Below are positions 45,884 through 54,830 of a stretch of 64,000 nucleotides of DNA, piece after piece. The DNA lies in NCBI RefSeq assembly GCF_000429625.1, contig NZ_AUCF01000021.1:1-64000 (forward strand), read 5' to 3'. The stretch comes from Azospirillum halopraeferens DSM 3675. Its GTDB lineage: Bacteria > Pseudomonadota > Alphaproteobacteria > Azospirillales > Azospirillaceae. Numbering within the stretch: the stretch's first letter is position 1; each line of letters starts with the position of its first letter. The translations under genes were made by a program, and so were the position numbers. The notes under the pieces are model-generated. The model did no database searches. It was not told the origin of the DNA and saw only the letters and a list, made by a program, of their open reading frames with translations.

Positions 45884-46948
45884 ATGCGCAACACATCCCT
45901 GGCGGTGCTGGCGCTGGTGACCGCCGTCACCGTCGCCGCCGCGGCCGTCGCGGTGACCCGCACCGGGCCGACCGGCGTCGACGCGGCCGCCGCCGGTACC
46001 CTGTTCCCCGGCCTGAAGGAGCGGATCAACGACGTGGCCCGGCTGGAGATTGCCACGTCCCGCGGCCGGGTCGGCGTGACCCGCGCGGCGGACGGGGCGT
46101 GGGTGGTGGCGGACAAGGACGGCTATCCCGCCGATATGGACGCGGTGAAGGGCCTGGTGGTGGCCCTGGCGGACATGACGGCGGTGGAGCCGCGCACCGC
46201 CCTGGCCGATCTCTACCCCCGCATCGGCGTGGAGGACGCAGGGCCGGGCGCCGGCTCCACGGCCGTCGTGCTGGAGGGGGTGGACGGCAAGCCCCTGGCG
46301 TCGCTGCTGCTGGGCAAGACGGCGTCCGCGACGCCGGGCGGCGGCGGCACCCACTATGTCCGCCGGGCGGGGGAGGAGCGGTCGTGGCTGGCCCGCGGCC
46401 GGGTGGTGCCGCCCGACAGCGACCCTTTGCGCTGGCTGGACCGCCGCATGCCGCAGATACCGCGCGACCGGGTGATGGCGGTGGAGATCCGCCAGTCCGA
46501 CGGCAGCGCGGTGACCGTCAGCCGGCCCGATCCGCAGACCCGCACCTTCACCGCCGAGGGCCTTCCCGGCGGTGCCGAGCCGCGCGCGTCAGCCGTGGAG
46601 GAGGTCGTCGGGGCGCTCGCCTATGTCTCGTTCGAGGATGTGCGGCGCGCCGACCCCGATCTGTTCGCCGACGCGGCGACCGCCATCATCCGCACCTTCG
46701 ACGGGGTGGTGCTGACGGTCCGCACAGCCCGCCGGGACGATGCCGACTGGATCACCATCGCCGCCGCCTATGACGCGGCGGCGGTGACGCCGGACGCCGC
46801 CCCTGCCCATCCGGCGCTGCCATCGCCCGAGGCGGCGCAGGCCCAGGCGCAGTACTGGCAGGCGCGCCATTCCGGCTGGGCCTACCGCGTCTTGCGCTCC
46901 ACCGCCGATCCCCTGCGCCGCCGCCCCGAGGCGTTCGCGGAGGGATAA
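45884..46948 (+). CDS. DUF4340 domain protein of the Gld-type ABC cluster
   Basis: A 354-residue protein with an N-terminal membrane helix or signal (LAVLALVTAVTVAAAAVAV) and an extracytoplasmic region containing RGRVGVTRAADGAWVVADKDGYPAD and DRRMPQIPRDRVMAVEIRQSDG, the DUF4340 pattern. It comes 16 bases after the GldG-like gene. DUF4340 proteins regularly accompany such exporters, but the biochemical role is unknown. The gene stops 4 bases from the convergent transhydrogenase gene. Confidence 0.85.
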   Translation: MRNTSLAVLALVTAVTVAAAAVAVTRTGPTGVDAAAAGTLFPGLKERINDVARLEIATSRGRVGVTRAADGAWVVADKDGYPADMDAVKGLVVALADMTAVEPRTALADLYPRIGVEDAGPGAGSTAVVLEGVDGKPLASLLLGKTASATPGGGGTHYVRRAGEERSWLARGRVVPPDSDPLRWLDRRMPQIPRDRVMAVEIRQSDGSAVTVSRPDPQTRTFTAEGLPGGAEPRASAVEEVVGALAYVSFEDVRRADPDLFADAATAIIRTFDGVVLTVRTARRDDADWITIAAAYDAAAVTPDAAPAHPALPSPEAAQAQAQYWQARHSGWAYRVLRSTADPLRRRPEAFAEG

Positions 46949-46952
46949 CGTC

Positions 46953-48254
46953 TCACCAGTACACCATCGCGTCGGCGTAAAGGGCGCGCAACTCCTCCTC
47001 GCCCACCGGGCAGGGGGCGATGGACAGCAGGCGCTGCTGCGCGGCGGCGCCGGCGGCCAGCGCCGGGATGTCCGCCGCCCCGTAGCCGAGAGCCGACAGG
47101 CCGTTGGGCAGGCCGGTTGCTCGCATCAGGGCGATCAGCCGGTGGGCGAGCGCCGCTCCGGCTTCCTCCGGCCCGGTGCCGCCGGGGTCGGCGCCCAGCG
47201 CGGCGGCGGCGCGCCGGTGGGCATCGGGGGCGGCGGGTCCGGTGAAGCGAAAGGCGGCGGGTGCGTTCAGCACCACCGACAGGCCGTGCGGCACCATGGG
47301 CGGTGCCGATTCATAGCCGGCGGCGCGGAACGCGTGGTTCATGCCGGCGACGGAATAGGACATGGCGTGGGGGATGTGCACCCCGGCGTTGCCGAAGGCG
47401 AGGCCGGCGAGCGTCGCGGCGAACATCAGCGCATCGCGCGCCTCGTGATCCCCGGGATCGGCGACGGCGCGCTCCAGGTAACGGCCGCCCAGACGGATCG
47501 CTTCCAGGCTGCCGATGTCCGACCATGGGTTGGCCCCCTGGTAGGGCGGCCGTGCCGCCGGGCCGTCGGGGCGCGGCCGGGTGCGGAAGGGGCGGGCGGT
47601 GTGCGATTCGATGGCGTGGGTCAGCACGTCGAAGCCCGTCGAGGCGACGACGCCCGCCGGCAGGCTGTAGGTGGTCGTCGGGTCGACCACCGCCAGGGTC
47701 GGGCGCAGGTGGCGGGACGAGATTCCCGTCTTCACCCGGCGCTCCACATGGTCGAAGATGGCGACGCCCGTGGTCTCGCTGCCGGTGCCGCAGGTGGTGG
47801 GGCAGGCGATGTGGGGCCGCACCGGCCCCGGCACCGGCCGGCCCTCGCCCAGCGGCTTGTTGACGTAGGCCAGGAAATCGGCGGGGTGGGTGGCGTAGAG
47901 GTTGGCCGCCTTGGCGGTGTCGATGACCGATCCGCCGCCGATCGACACGAAGCCGTCGAAGGCGCCGTCGCGGGCGAATGCGGCAGCCTCCAGGAAGGAG
48001 GCGCTGGTCGGCTCCACCCGGCAGCCGTCGAAGAGCACGACATCGGCCCCCTCCCGCCGCAGGCTGTCCACCGCCGACCGGAAGGGAGGCGTCTCCGCCA
48101 CGTTGGGTTCGGTGAACACGGCGACCCGGCGCAGCCCCAGCGACCGGGCGTCAAGGCCCAGTTCGGCGAGCATGCCGGGGCCGAACTTCATGGCCGCGGC
48201 CTCTACGGTGAAGCCCCGCTCGCCCTGCGGGTCGATGGGGAAGGGCTGGGGCAT
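46953..48254 (-). CDS. Hydroxyacid-oxoacid transhydrogenase (iron-type ADH family)
   Basis: A 433-residue group III dehydrogenase of the ADHFE1 type. FTVEAAAMKFGPGMLAELG is the characteristic N-terminus; SIGGGSVIDTAKAAN binds nucleotide, PTTCGTGSETTGVAIFD and FGNAGVHIPHAMSYSVAG are conserved in the group. The enzyme passes hydride between hydroxyacids such as 4-hydroxybutyrate and oxoacids such as 2-oxoglutarate using bound NAD. It is not close to the dehydrogenase at 26-27 kb in sequence style. It stands alone, so the in vivo substrate is not shown. Confidence 0.87.
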   Translation of the reverse strand: MPQPFPIDPQGERGFTVEAAAMKFGPGMLAELGLDARSLGLRRVAVFTEPNVAETPPFRSAVDSLRREGADVVLFDGCRVEPTSASFLEAAAFARDGAFDGFVSIGGGSVIDTAKAANLYATHPADFLAYVNKPLGEGRPVPGPVRPHIACPTTCGTGSETTGVAIFDHVERRVKTGISSRHLRPTLAVVDPTTTYSLPAGVVASTGFDVLTHAIESHTARPFRTRPRPDGPAARPPYQGANPWSDIGSLEAIRLGGRYLERAVADPGDHEARDALMFAATLAGLAFGNAGVHIPHAMSYSVAGMNHAFRAAGYESAPPMVPHGLSVVLNAPAAFRFTGPAAPDAHRRAAAALGADPGGTGPEEAGAALAHRLIALMRATGLPNGLSALGYGAADIPALAAGAAAQQRLLSIAPCPVGEEELRALYADAMVYW

Positions 48255-48328
48255 GATCGGTTCCTCCCGCTGATTGTTCGCAAACTCCCGTTTCCGCCAT
48301 GGGAGCGCGAAGTCGGGGGGCCGTCAAC

Positions 48329-49084
48329 TCATACGCTCGGCCACCCTGCGGTGAGCCGGTCGCGGATCGCCAGGGCGTCGGCGGTGGCGTGGCCCAATGC
48401 GGTGTTGTCGAAGATGCACCACACCGGCCGCAGCGCCGCGTCGGCGCGCAGCAGCGTGGCGATGCGGTCCAGGGCGGCCGCCGGGTAGGCCGAGCGGTAC
48501 ATCTCCGGCGATCCGTGCAGGCGCACGTAGACGAGCCCGTCCCAGCCGCCGGGCACGTCGGCCCCGGGTGCCGGGGACGGATCGGCGGCGACCCGGGCGA
48601 CGCGGTGCTCCGCCAGCAGGCGCTCCGCCGCGGGCACGAACCAGGAGGGGTGGCGCGGCTCGCACACCGCGTCGCCGGAAAACCGTGCCCGCAGGTCGGT
48701 GAAGAAGGCGTCGGCGACGGCTGCGTCGAAGCGCAGCGACGGGGGAAGCTGCACCAGCAGCGGCCCCAGCCGGTCGCCCAGACGTCCGGCCTCTCCCAGA
48801 AAGCGGTCCAGCGGGGCCATGGCGTCGACCAGCCGGCACTCGTGGGTCACCGCGCGGGGCAGCTTGACGGCGAAGCGGAAGCCCGGCGGCGTCGCGGCGG
48901 CCCAGCGGGCGTAGGTGTCCGGCTTGTGGGGTCGATAGAACGAGGTGTCGATCTCCGCCGCCGGCAGGATGCGGGCGTAGCGCTGAAGGTGCGTGCCGTC
49001 GCCGGGGAACGCGTCGGCCACCGCCCGGGGCACCGACCAGCCGGCCGTGCCCAGATGGATCGGGTGTGCGGCGGCGCCGGTCAC
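48329..49084 (-). CDS. DUF72 family protein
   Basis: A 251-residue TIM-barrel-like protein with the DUF72 marks: IHLGTAGWSVP at the start, EIDTSFYRPHKPDTYARW, FRFAVKLPRAVTHE, VQLPPSLRFD, EPRHPSWF and YVRLHGSPEMY. The function of DUF72 is unknown. The start is a GTG at 49084 that overlaps the stop of the gene before it on the same strand (GTGA), so the two are coupled. Confidence 0.88.
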   Translation of the reverse strand: MTGAAAHPIHLGTAGWSVPRAVADAFPGDGTHLQRYARILPAAEIDTSFYRPHKPDTYARWAAATPPGFRFAVKLPRAVTHECRLVDAMAPLDRFLGEAGRLGDRLGPLLVQLPPSLRFDAAVADAFFTDLRARFSGDAVCEPRHPSWFVPAAERLLAEHRVARVAADPSPAPGADVPGGWDGLVYVRLHGSPEMYRSAYPAAALDRIATLLRADAALRPVWCIFDNTALGHATADALAIRDRLTAGWPSV

Positions 49085-49377
49085 GCCGCCGCCGCGCGGT
49101 CGCGCCGACGACGCTCCTTCTCCGCCTCATAGAGGGGCCGGTACTTGCCGACGAATCCCTTGCGGCAGGCGCGCCGGAACCGGCCGGCGGCGGACTGCCA
49201 GTCGTCGCCGGGCCGCACCCAGCTCACGTAGGTGACGCCGGTGCGCGGGTCGGTGCGCAGGTAGCGGCCCCGGCCCTTCTCCCCGCTGACCCATTGCCCC
49301 GGTTGCAGGCGCAAGGCGCCGTGCCGGAGCAGCAGGGCAATCTGCGGCGTGATGTCGATGGTTGGAAGATACGGCAT
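49081..49377 (-). CDS. Small basic hypothetical protein coupled to DUF72
   Basis: A 98-residue basic protein starting MPYLPTIDITPQIALLLRHG, then GQWVSGEKGRGRYLRTD, and ending in a very basic helix (EKERRRRDRAAAA). Its stop overlaps the DUF72 start. I do not recognise a family; the charge would suit a nucleic-acid binder, which is speculation. There is no clear ribosome binding site, and a 15-base G tract lies 50 bases upstream. Confidence 0.6.
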   Translation of the reverse strand: MPYLPTIDITPQIALLLRHGALRLQPGQWVSGEKGRGRYLRTDPRTGVTYVSWVRPGDDWQSAAGRFRRACRKGFVGKYRPLYEAEKERRRRDRAAAA

Positions 49378-49426
49378 GGCTGTGCGAGCGGAGCCGCGCT
49401 CCGCATTGGTAAACACGATGTCTTTC

Positions 49427-49441
49427 GGGGGGGGGGGGGGG
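49427..49441. repeat. Homopolymeric G tract (15 bases)
   Basis: Fifteen consecutive G in the divergent promoter region between the small basic gene (start 49377) and the lytic transglycosylase gene (start 49593). Such tracts slip easily and can vary promoter spacing; the exact length should be treated as uncertain. Confidence 0.85.
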
Positions 49442-49592
49442 CGGCCCTGGCCGGCTGAGTGATCATATGGGGACTCCGGCCCGATTCCGCAATGTTTCGG
49501 GGCGGTGGCGGTCCCCGGCCGCTTTTGCCCGTTGAGCCCCGGCCCCGGCATGCCTAACCTGCGGTCCATCCACCACCACCGGTGCAAGGCGC

Positions 49593-50876
49593 ATGCGTCC
49601 GATCAGTTCCCTTTCCGTCCGCGTCCTTCTCGCTGCCGGCGTTCTGGCCGGGTGCCAGACGACCGGGACCGCCCCCGAGGCCGCCACCGCCACCGGGTCC
49701 GGCGGCACGGCGACTGCCGCCGCGTCGGCGGTGCAGGTGCCGGCACGCAAGCCGCAGAGCTTCCGGGACTGGCTGGCCGAGCTGCGGCGCGACGCGCTGT
49801 CCCGCGGCGTCAGCGCCGCCACCTTCGACCGGGCCTTCGCCAATGTCCGCTTGCAGGACCGGGTGCGCCAGCTTGACGGCAACCAGGCGGAGTTCAACCG
49901 CATGGTCTGGACCTATCTGGACAGCGCCGTATCGGACCAGCGGGCGCGCCAGGGCCGCGAGCGGTTGCAGGAGAACGCCCGCCTGTTGAACCGCGTGTCC
50001 GGCGAGTTCGGCGTGCCGCCGGAGATCCTGGTCGCCTTCTGGGGCATCGAGACCGATTACGGCCGGCAGACCGGCGGCTTCTCGGTGATCGACGCCCTGA
50101 CCACGCTGGCCTACGAGGGGCGCCGCGCCGACTATTTCCGGCGCGAGCTGCTGGCGGCGCTGGAGATCCTGCAATCCGGCGACATCGCGCCGGACCGCAT
50201 GACCGGCTCCTGGGCCGGGGCCATGGGGCAGACCCAGTTCATGCCCACCGTGTTCCTTGCCCACGCTCAGGACGAGGACGGCGACGGCCGCCGCGACATC
50301 TGGGGCAGCCTGCCCGACGTCTTCGGATCGACCGCCCGCTTCGTGAAGGCCAACGGCTGGAAGACCGGCGAGTCCTGGGGGCAGGAGGTGGTGCTGCCGT
50401 CCGGCTTCCCCTACGAGGAGGCGGAGCTGACCATCACCAAGCCCATCGCCGAATGGCGGCGCCTGGGCGTGCGCGGCGCCGGCGGCGCGGCGCTGCAAGG
50501 TGAGGGGACCGCAGCGATCCTGGTGCTGGGCGGCCACCAGGGCCCGGCCTTCCTGGTGCGCGACAATTTCCGCGCGATCATGCGTTACAACCCCTCCACC
50601 AGCTACGCCCTGGCGGTGGCGGTCCTGTCCGACCGCATCGCCGGTCGCGAGGGCATCCGGGCGGGCTGGCCGCGCCACGAGCAGCCGCTGACCCGCGAGG
50701 AGCGCGAGGAGGTGCAGCAGCGCCTGGCGACGCTGGGCTTCGAGCCCGGCCCGGTGGACGGGCTGATCGGCGCCAACACCCGCAACGCCCTGCGCCGCTT
50801 CCAGGCCACCGCCGGCCTGGTGCCCGACGGCTTCGCCACCAAGGGCCTGCTGGAGCGGCTGCGCCGCGCCTCCTGA
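49593..50876 (+). CDS. MltB-type lytic murein transglycosylase lipoprotein with peptidoglycan-binding domain
   Basis: A 427-residue cell wall enzyme. The N-terminus SVRVLLAAGVLAGCQ is a lipoprotein signal with a lipobox cysteine. The catalytic domain (about 45-340) has FWGIETDYGRQTGGF holding the catalytic Glu, plus GSWAGAMGQTQFMP. The C-terminal 60 residues form a PG_binding_1 domain (VQQRLATLGFEPGPVDGLIGANTRNALRRFQ). It cleaves glycan strands with formation of anhydromuramic ends. The gene is alone, convergent with yjbQ 10 bases away. Confidence 0.94.
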   Translation: MRPISSLSVRVLLAAGVLAGCQTTGTAPEAATATGSGGTATAAASAVQVPARKPQSFRDWLAELRRDALSRGVSAATFDRAFANVRLQDRVRQLDGNQAEFNRMVWTYLDSAVSDQRARQGRERLQENARLLNRVSGEFGVPPEILVAFWGIETDYGRQTGGFSVIDALTTLAYEGRRADYFRRELLAALEILQSGDIAPDRMTGSWAGAMGQTQFMPTVFLAHAQDEDGDGRRDIWGSLPDVFGSTARFVKANGWKTGESWGQEVVLPSGFPYEEAELTITKPIAEWRRLGVRGAGGAALQGEGTAAILVLGGHQGPAFLVRDNFRAIMRYNPSTSYALAVAVLSDRIAGREGIRAGWPRHEQPLTREEREEVQQRLATLGFEPGPVDGLIGANTRNALRRFQATAGLVPDGFATKGLLERLRRAS

Positions 50877-50886
50877 TGCCGCCCGT

Positions 50887-51306
50887 TCAATCCGCCAGCA
50901 GGTGCAGCACCACCTGCCGGCTGTGCGGGCGGGTGCGGTGTTCGAACAGGTGGATGCCCTGCCAGGTGCCCAGCACCATCCGTCCGTCCTCGACGGGGAT
51001 GGAGAGCTGGACGCCCGTCAGGGCGGCCCGGATGTGGGCCGGCATGTCGTCCGGCCCTTCCGCCGTGTGCTCGTAGAGCGCCGGGTCCTCACGCACCAGA
51101 CGCTTGAAGAAGCGTTCCAGGTCGGTGCGCACGTCGGGGTCGGCGTTCTCCTGAATCACCAGGGACGCCGAGGTGTGGCGGCAGAACAGCGTCAGCAACC
51201 CCGTCCCGCACCGCCGGCCGGCCAGCCAGCGGGCCACTGGCGCGGTGATCTCCACCAGTCCCTGGCCGCGGGTTTCGACGGTGAGCGTGGTGATGGACTG
51301 GGGCAT
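50887..51306 (-). CDS. yjbQ: YjbQ/UPF0047 family protein
   Basis: A 139-residue protein starting MPQSITTLTVETRGQGLVEIT and containing FCRHTSASLVIQENADPDV, HTAEGPDDMPAHIRAALTG and LGTWQGIHLFEHRTRPHSR, the complete set of YjbQ (UPF0047) motifs. The conserved His residues form a metal or phosphate site. A weak secondary thiamin-phosphate synthase activity has been reported in the family; the physiological role is unclear. Confidence 0.93.
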   Translation of the reverse strand: MPQSITTLTVETRGQGLVEITAPVARWLAGRRCGTGLLTLFCRHTSASLVIQENADPDVRTDLERFFKRLVREDPALYEHTAEGPDDMPAHIRAALTGVQLSIPVEDGRMVLGTWQGIHLFEHRTRPHSRQVVLHLLAD

Positions 51307-51333
51307 GGCGCGACGGGGGTGCCGGAGGCGTCC

Positions 51334-51720
51334 TTACAGGGCTGTCGCGGCGGGTGCCGCGGCGCCGCCCATCCAGCCGCCGACCGTCGCGGCGCCGCGG
51401 CTGACGGCGCCGGCGGCCATGGTCATCCCCTGGCCCAGCGCGCTGCCCGCGGCCGTCAGCCCCTGGCCCATGGCGGCCCCGGCGGCGCCCAGCCCGGCCG
51501 CGACGCCGTTCCCGGCGGCGATCAGCGCGCCCGGCGGCATGAAGTAGGCGATCACCAGCCCGCCGATGATGCCGGCGGCGGTCGCCGCCACCACGGCGTC
51601 GGCGCTGTAGGTTTCCGCAGGCGGCGGGGCCGGCTCGACCGGGGTGGTCTGGGCCATGGCGTGCCCGGGGGCGTGCAGGGTCATGCCGGCGACGACGGCG
51701 GCGAGGAGCAGGGTGCGCAT
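51334..51720 (-). CDS. Secreted Gly/Ala-rich hypothetical protein
   Basis: A 128-residue protein with a signal peptide (MRTLLLAAVVAGMTLHAPGHAMAQ, cleavage likely after AMA or AQ), a Pro-rich stretch, a hydrophobic segment (AATAAGIIGGLVIAYFM) and then a Gly/Ala/Met-rich tail with repeats of the AAGxxxGxG kind. Such tails can insert into membranes or act as glycine zippers. No family is recognised. It is 27 bases upstream of yjbQ on the same strand. Confidence 0.65.
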   Translation of the reverse strand: MRTLLLAAVVAGMTLHAPGHAMAQTTPVEPAPPPAETYSADAVVAATAAGIIGGLVIAYFMPPGALIAAGNGVAAGLGAAGAAMGQGLTAAGSALGQGMTMAAGAVSRGAATVGGWMGGAAAPAATAL

Positions 51721-51966
51721 CGGCAGGGTCTCTCTCTCGGCTGGTGGGGCGTTGAACCGCAGGTGGACGGATTGTTCCACCGGCAACCGGCGGATACAAG
51801 CGGCTTGGCCGGGTGGCCGCCCCGGACCTTTGGCCGATTGACCTTTCTCCTGCCCCGGTTGGGGGTGCCCATCCGCACCGGGTGACGGGCGGAACCGCCC
51901 GGCCCATGCTTCGTTCACCCCGGGAATGCCTCGGGGATCGGTGACCGGAACAAGCGGGTGGCGGGG
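51721..51966. other. Divergent promoter region upstream of the inositol/glycan operon
   Basis: 246 bases between the Gly/Ala-rich gene and the inositol-3-phosphate synthase gene. It should hold the only promoter of the seven-gene operon. I see no clear hexamers or operator repeats. Confidence 0.35.
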
Positions 51967-53076
51967 ATGACGGGTGTGGGACAGGGTCCGGCCGGCGGCG
52001 CCGGGGTGCGGGTGGCGCTGGTCGGTGCCGGCAATTGCGCCTCGTCCCTGGTCCAGGGGGTGCACCATTACCGGGACACGCCCGACGACGCCGACGTCCC
52101 CGGGCTGATGCATGTGCGCCTCGGCGGCTACCACGTGGGCGACGTGACGTTCTCCGCCGCCTTCGACGTCGCTGCCGCCAAGGTCGGCCGCGACCTGTCG
52201 GAGGCCATCGCCGCCGCTCCCAACAACACCGTCCGCTTTGCCGAGGTGCCGCACCTGGGCGTGCCGGTGCTGCGCGGGCCGACGCTGGACGGGCTCGGCC
52301 GCTATCTGAAGGACGAGGTTCCGGAATCCGACGCGGCACCGGTCGACGTCGCCGCCGTCCTGAAGCGGACGCGCACCGACGTGCTCGTCTCCTACCTGCC
52401 GGTCGGGTCGGAGGAGGCGACTCGCTGGTACGCCGAACAGGCGCTGGAGGCCGGCTGCGCCTTTGTCAACTGCATCCCCGTCTTCATCGCCTCCGACCCC
52501 GCCTGGAGCCGCCGCTTCACCGAGCGGCGGGTGCCGCTGATCGGCGACGACATCAAATCGCAGGTCGGCGCCACCATCGTGCACCGCGTGCTGGCCAACC
52601 TGTTCCGCGAGCGCGGCGTGCGCCTGGACCGCACCTACCAGCTCAACTTCGGCGGCAACACCGACTTCCTCAACATGCTGGAGCGGGAGCGGCTGGAATC
52701 GAAGAAGATCTCCAAAACCCGCGCCGTCACCAGCCAGCTCGGCCGGCCCATGGCCGGGCGGGACTGCCACATCGGCCCGTCCGACCACGTGCCGTGGCTG
52801 GAGGACCGCAAATGGTGCCACATCCGCATGGAAGGCACGGCGTTCGGCGGGGTTCCCATGGCCATCGACCTGAAGCTGGAGGTGTGGGACAGCCCCAACT
52901 CCGCCGGTGTCGTCATCGACGCGGTGCGCTGCGCCCGGCTGGCCCTGGACCGCGGCATCGGCGGGCCGCTGGAGGGGCCGTCCGCCTACTTCATGAAATC
53001 CCCCCCGGTCCAGTTCACCGACGCCGAGGCCCGTCTGCGCACCGAACGCTTCATCCTGTCCGGCGATCCCTGCTGA
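51967..53076 (+). CDS. Inositol-3-phosphate synthase
   Basis: Converts glucose 6-phosphate to 1D-myo-inositol 3-phosphate with bound NAD. The 369-residue protein has the NAD loop [31 protein letters not shown], and the family core [18 protein letters not shown] followed by [12 protein letters not shown] and ESKKISKT. The length fits the actinobacterial/archaeal-type enzyme, which is not common in proteobacteria. The ATG at 51967 is used; a GTG at 51958 is possible. It opens a plus-strand operon of glycan-type genes, so inositol is probably a building block of the product. Confidence 0.93.
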   Translation: MTGVGQGPAGGAGVRVALVGAGNCASSLVQGVHHYRDTPDDADVPGLMHVRLGGYHVGDVTFSAAFDVAAAKVGRDLSEAIAAAPNNTVRFAEVPHLGVPVLRGPTLDGLGRYLKDEVPESDAAPVDVAAVLKRTRTDVLVSYLPVGSEEATRWYAEQALEAGCAFVNCIPVFIASDPAWSRRFTERRVPLIGDDIKSQVGATIVHRVLANLFRERGVRLDRTYQLNFGGNTDFLNMLERERLESKKISKTRAVTSQLGRPMAGRDCHIGPSDHVPWLEDRKWCHIRMEGTAFGGVPMAIDLKLEVWDSPNSAGVVIDAVRCARLALDRGIGGPLEGPSAYFMKSPPVQFTDAEARLRTERFILSGDPC

Positions 53077-53089
53077 GCGGGGTGCCGGC

Positions 53090-53704
53090 ATGACGACGCT
53101 CCACCTCATCCGCCACGGGGATCACGACTGGATCGGCCGCGGACTGGCCGCACGCCTGGACGTGCCGCTGAACGAGGAGGGCCGCGCTCAGGCGGCGGCG
53201 CTTGCCCGTCATTACCGCGGCCGGCGCGTCGATGCGGTGTGGGCGAGCCCGCTGCGCCGGACCGTGGAGACCGCAACCCCCGTCGCGGACGCGCTCGGCC
53301 TGGAACTGCGCACCGCCGATGCCCTGCTGGAGGTGGATTTCGGCGCCTGGTCGGGCCGCAGCTTCGCGGATCTGGAGGAGGATCCGGAGTGGCGGCGCTG
53401 GAACGGCGCCCGGTCGCGGGTCCGGGCGCCCGGCGGCGAGACGATCGCCGAGGTGCAGGCGCGGGCCGTCGGGTTCCTCAACCGCCTGTGCGACGACGAT
53501 CCCGGCGGGGTCCACGTGGTCGTCGGGCACGGGGATCCCATTCGGGCCGTCCTGGCGTATTACCTCGGGGTACCCATCGATTTGTTTCTGCGTATTGAAG
53601 TCTCGCCCGCCGCCATCAGTGTTCTATCGGTGGACGGATGGGGCCCGCGGGTCCTGCACGTCAATGCTTCCATCGATGACCGCAAGATCGGGGCGGGACC
53701 ATGA
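53090..53704 (+). CDS. Histidine phosphatase superfamily protein
   Basis: A 204-residue phosphatase with the RHG motif LIRHGDHDWIG, where the His is phosphorylated, LNEEGRAQAAALA, SPLRRTVETA, and the second catalytic His in VVVGHGDPIRAVLAYY. It comes 13 bases after the inositol-phosphate synthase gene and overlaps the next gene by four bases (ATGA). By position it may remove the phosphate from inositol phosphate or from a later intermediate; this is inference. Confidence 0.88.
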   Translation: MTTLHLIRHGDHDWIGRGLAARLDVPLNEEGRAQAAALARHYRGRRVDAVWASPLRRTVETATPVADALGLELRTADALLEVDFGAWSGRSFADLEEDPEWRRWNGARSRVRAPGGETIAEVQARAVGFLNRLCDDDPGGVHVVVGHGDPIRAVLAYYLGVPIDLFLRIEVSPAAISVLSVDGWGPRVLHVNASIDDRKIGAGP

Positions 53705-54789
53705 AGTTCGTCATCTTCGGGCTGACCATCAGCTCTTCCTGGGGCAACGGCCACGCCACGCTGTGGCGCGGGCTGGTCAAAGCCCTGGCGCGGCGGGGGC
53801 ACCGGGTGGTGTTCTTCGAGCGCGACGTGCCCTACTACGCCGAGGCGCGCGACTACGGCGAGATTCCCGGCGGCGACCTGGTGCTGTACCGCGACTGGAC
53901 CGGGGCATCCGCAGTGGCGGAGCGGGAGGTGGCCGACGCCGACGTGGCCATGGTGACCTCCTACTGTCCGGACGGTGCGGCGGCTGCGGCGCTGGTGCTG
54001 GCCTCGAACGCGGCGCGCAAGGTCTACTACGATCTGGACACGCCGGTGACCCTGGCGCGGCTGGAAGCCGGGGAGCGGCCCGACTACCTGCCCGCCGACG
54101 GGCTGGGCGGCTTCGACCTGGTGCTCAGCTACACCGGCGGAGCGGCGCTGGACGCGCTGCGCGACCGGCTGGGGGCGCGGCTGGCCCGGCCGCTGTACGG
54201 CTGGGTCGACCCTGAGGTGCACCGGCCGGTCGACGCGGTGCAGGACTACATGGCCGACCTCTCCTACCTCGGCACCTACGCCGCCGACCGCCAGGAAGCG
54301 GTGGAGCAGCTTTTCGTCGAACCGGCGCGCCGGCTGACCCGGCGGCGTTTCGTGATCGGCGGCGCCCAGTATCCCGACACCTTCCCGTGGACGAAGAATA
54401 TCTTCTTCGTCCGCCATCTGCCGCCGTCGGAGCACCCCGCCTTCTTCGCGTCCTCCACCCTGACCCTGAACGTCACGCGGGCGGCCATGAAGCGCATGGG
54501 GTGGTGCCCGTCGGGCCGCCTGTTCGAGGCGGCCGCCTGCGGCACCGCCATCGTCTCGGACGCCTGGGAGGGGCTGGAGAGCTTCTTCGAGCCGGGGCGG
54601 GAGATCCTGGTGGCCAGGGAGACGGATGACGTCACCACGGCCATGTCGCTGCCGCGCGACCATCTGGCCAGTCTGGGCCGTCGCGCGCGGGAACGGGCGC
54701 TGGCCGAGCACACCGCCGAGCACCGTGTGGCCGAATTGCGCAACCTGCTCGACCAGTGCGGCGGGCCGGCGGCGGGCGGGCAGAGCTGA
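53701..54789 (+). CDS. CgeB-like glycosyltransferase
   Basis: A 362-residue GT-B-type enzyme. The N-terminus FGLTISSSWGNGHATLWRGLVKAL and HRVVFFERDVPYYAE, and the C-terminal NVTRAAMKRMGWCPSGRLFEAAACGTAIVSD, match the CgeB / Glyco_trans_1_2 group. Its start overlaps the phosphatase gene. Donor and acceptor are unknown; the neighbouring genes make inositol, a sugar nucleotide and a methyl-transfer step available. Confidence 0.85.
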   Translation: MKFVIFGLTISSSWGNGHATLWRGLVKALARRGHRVVFFERDVPYYAEARDYGEIPGGDLVLYRDWTGASAVAEREVADADVAMVTSYCPDGAAAAALVLASNAARKVYYDLDTPVTLARLEAGERPDYLPADGLGGFDLVLSYTGGAALDALRDRLGARLARPLYGWVDPEVHRPVDAVQDYMADLSYLGTYAADRQEAVEQLFVEPARRLTRRRFVIGGAQYPDTFPWTKNIFFVRHLPPSEHPAFFASSTLTLNVTRAAMKRMGWCPSGRLFEAAACGTAIVSDAWEGLESFFEPGREILVARETDDVTTAMSLPRDHLASLGRRARERALAEHTAEHRVAELRNLLDQCGGPAAGGQS

Positions 54790-54830
54790 CCGGTTCCTTT
54801 CATCCTCGCGCAGCAGGAGCATCCCGAGCC

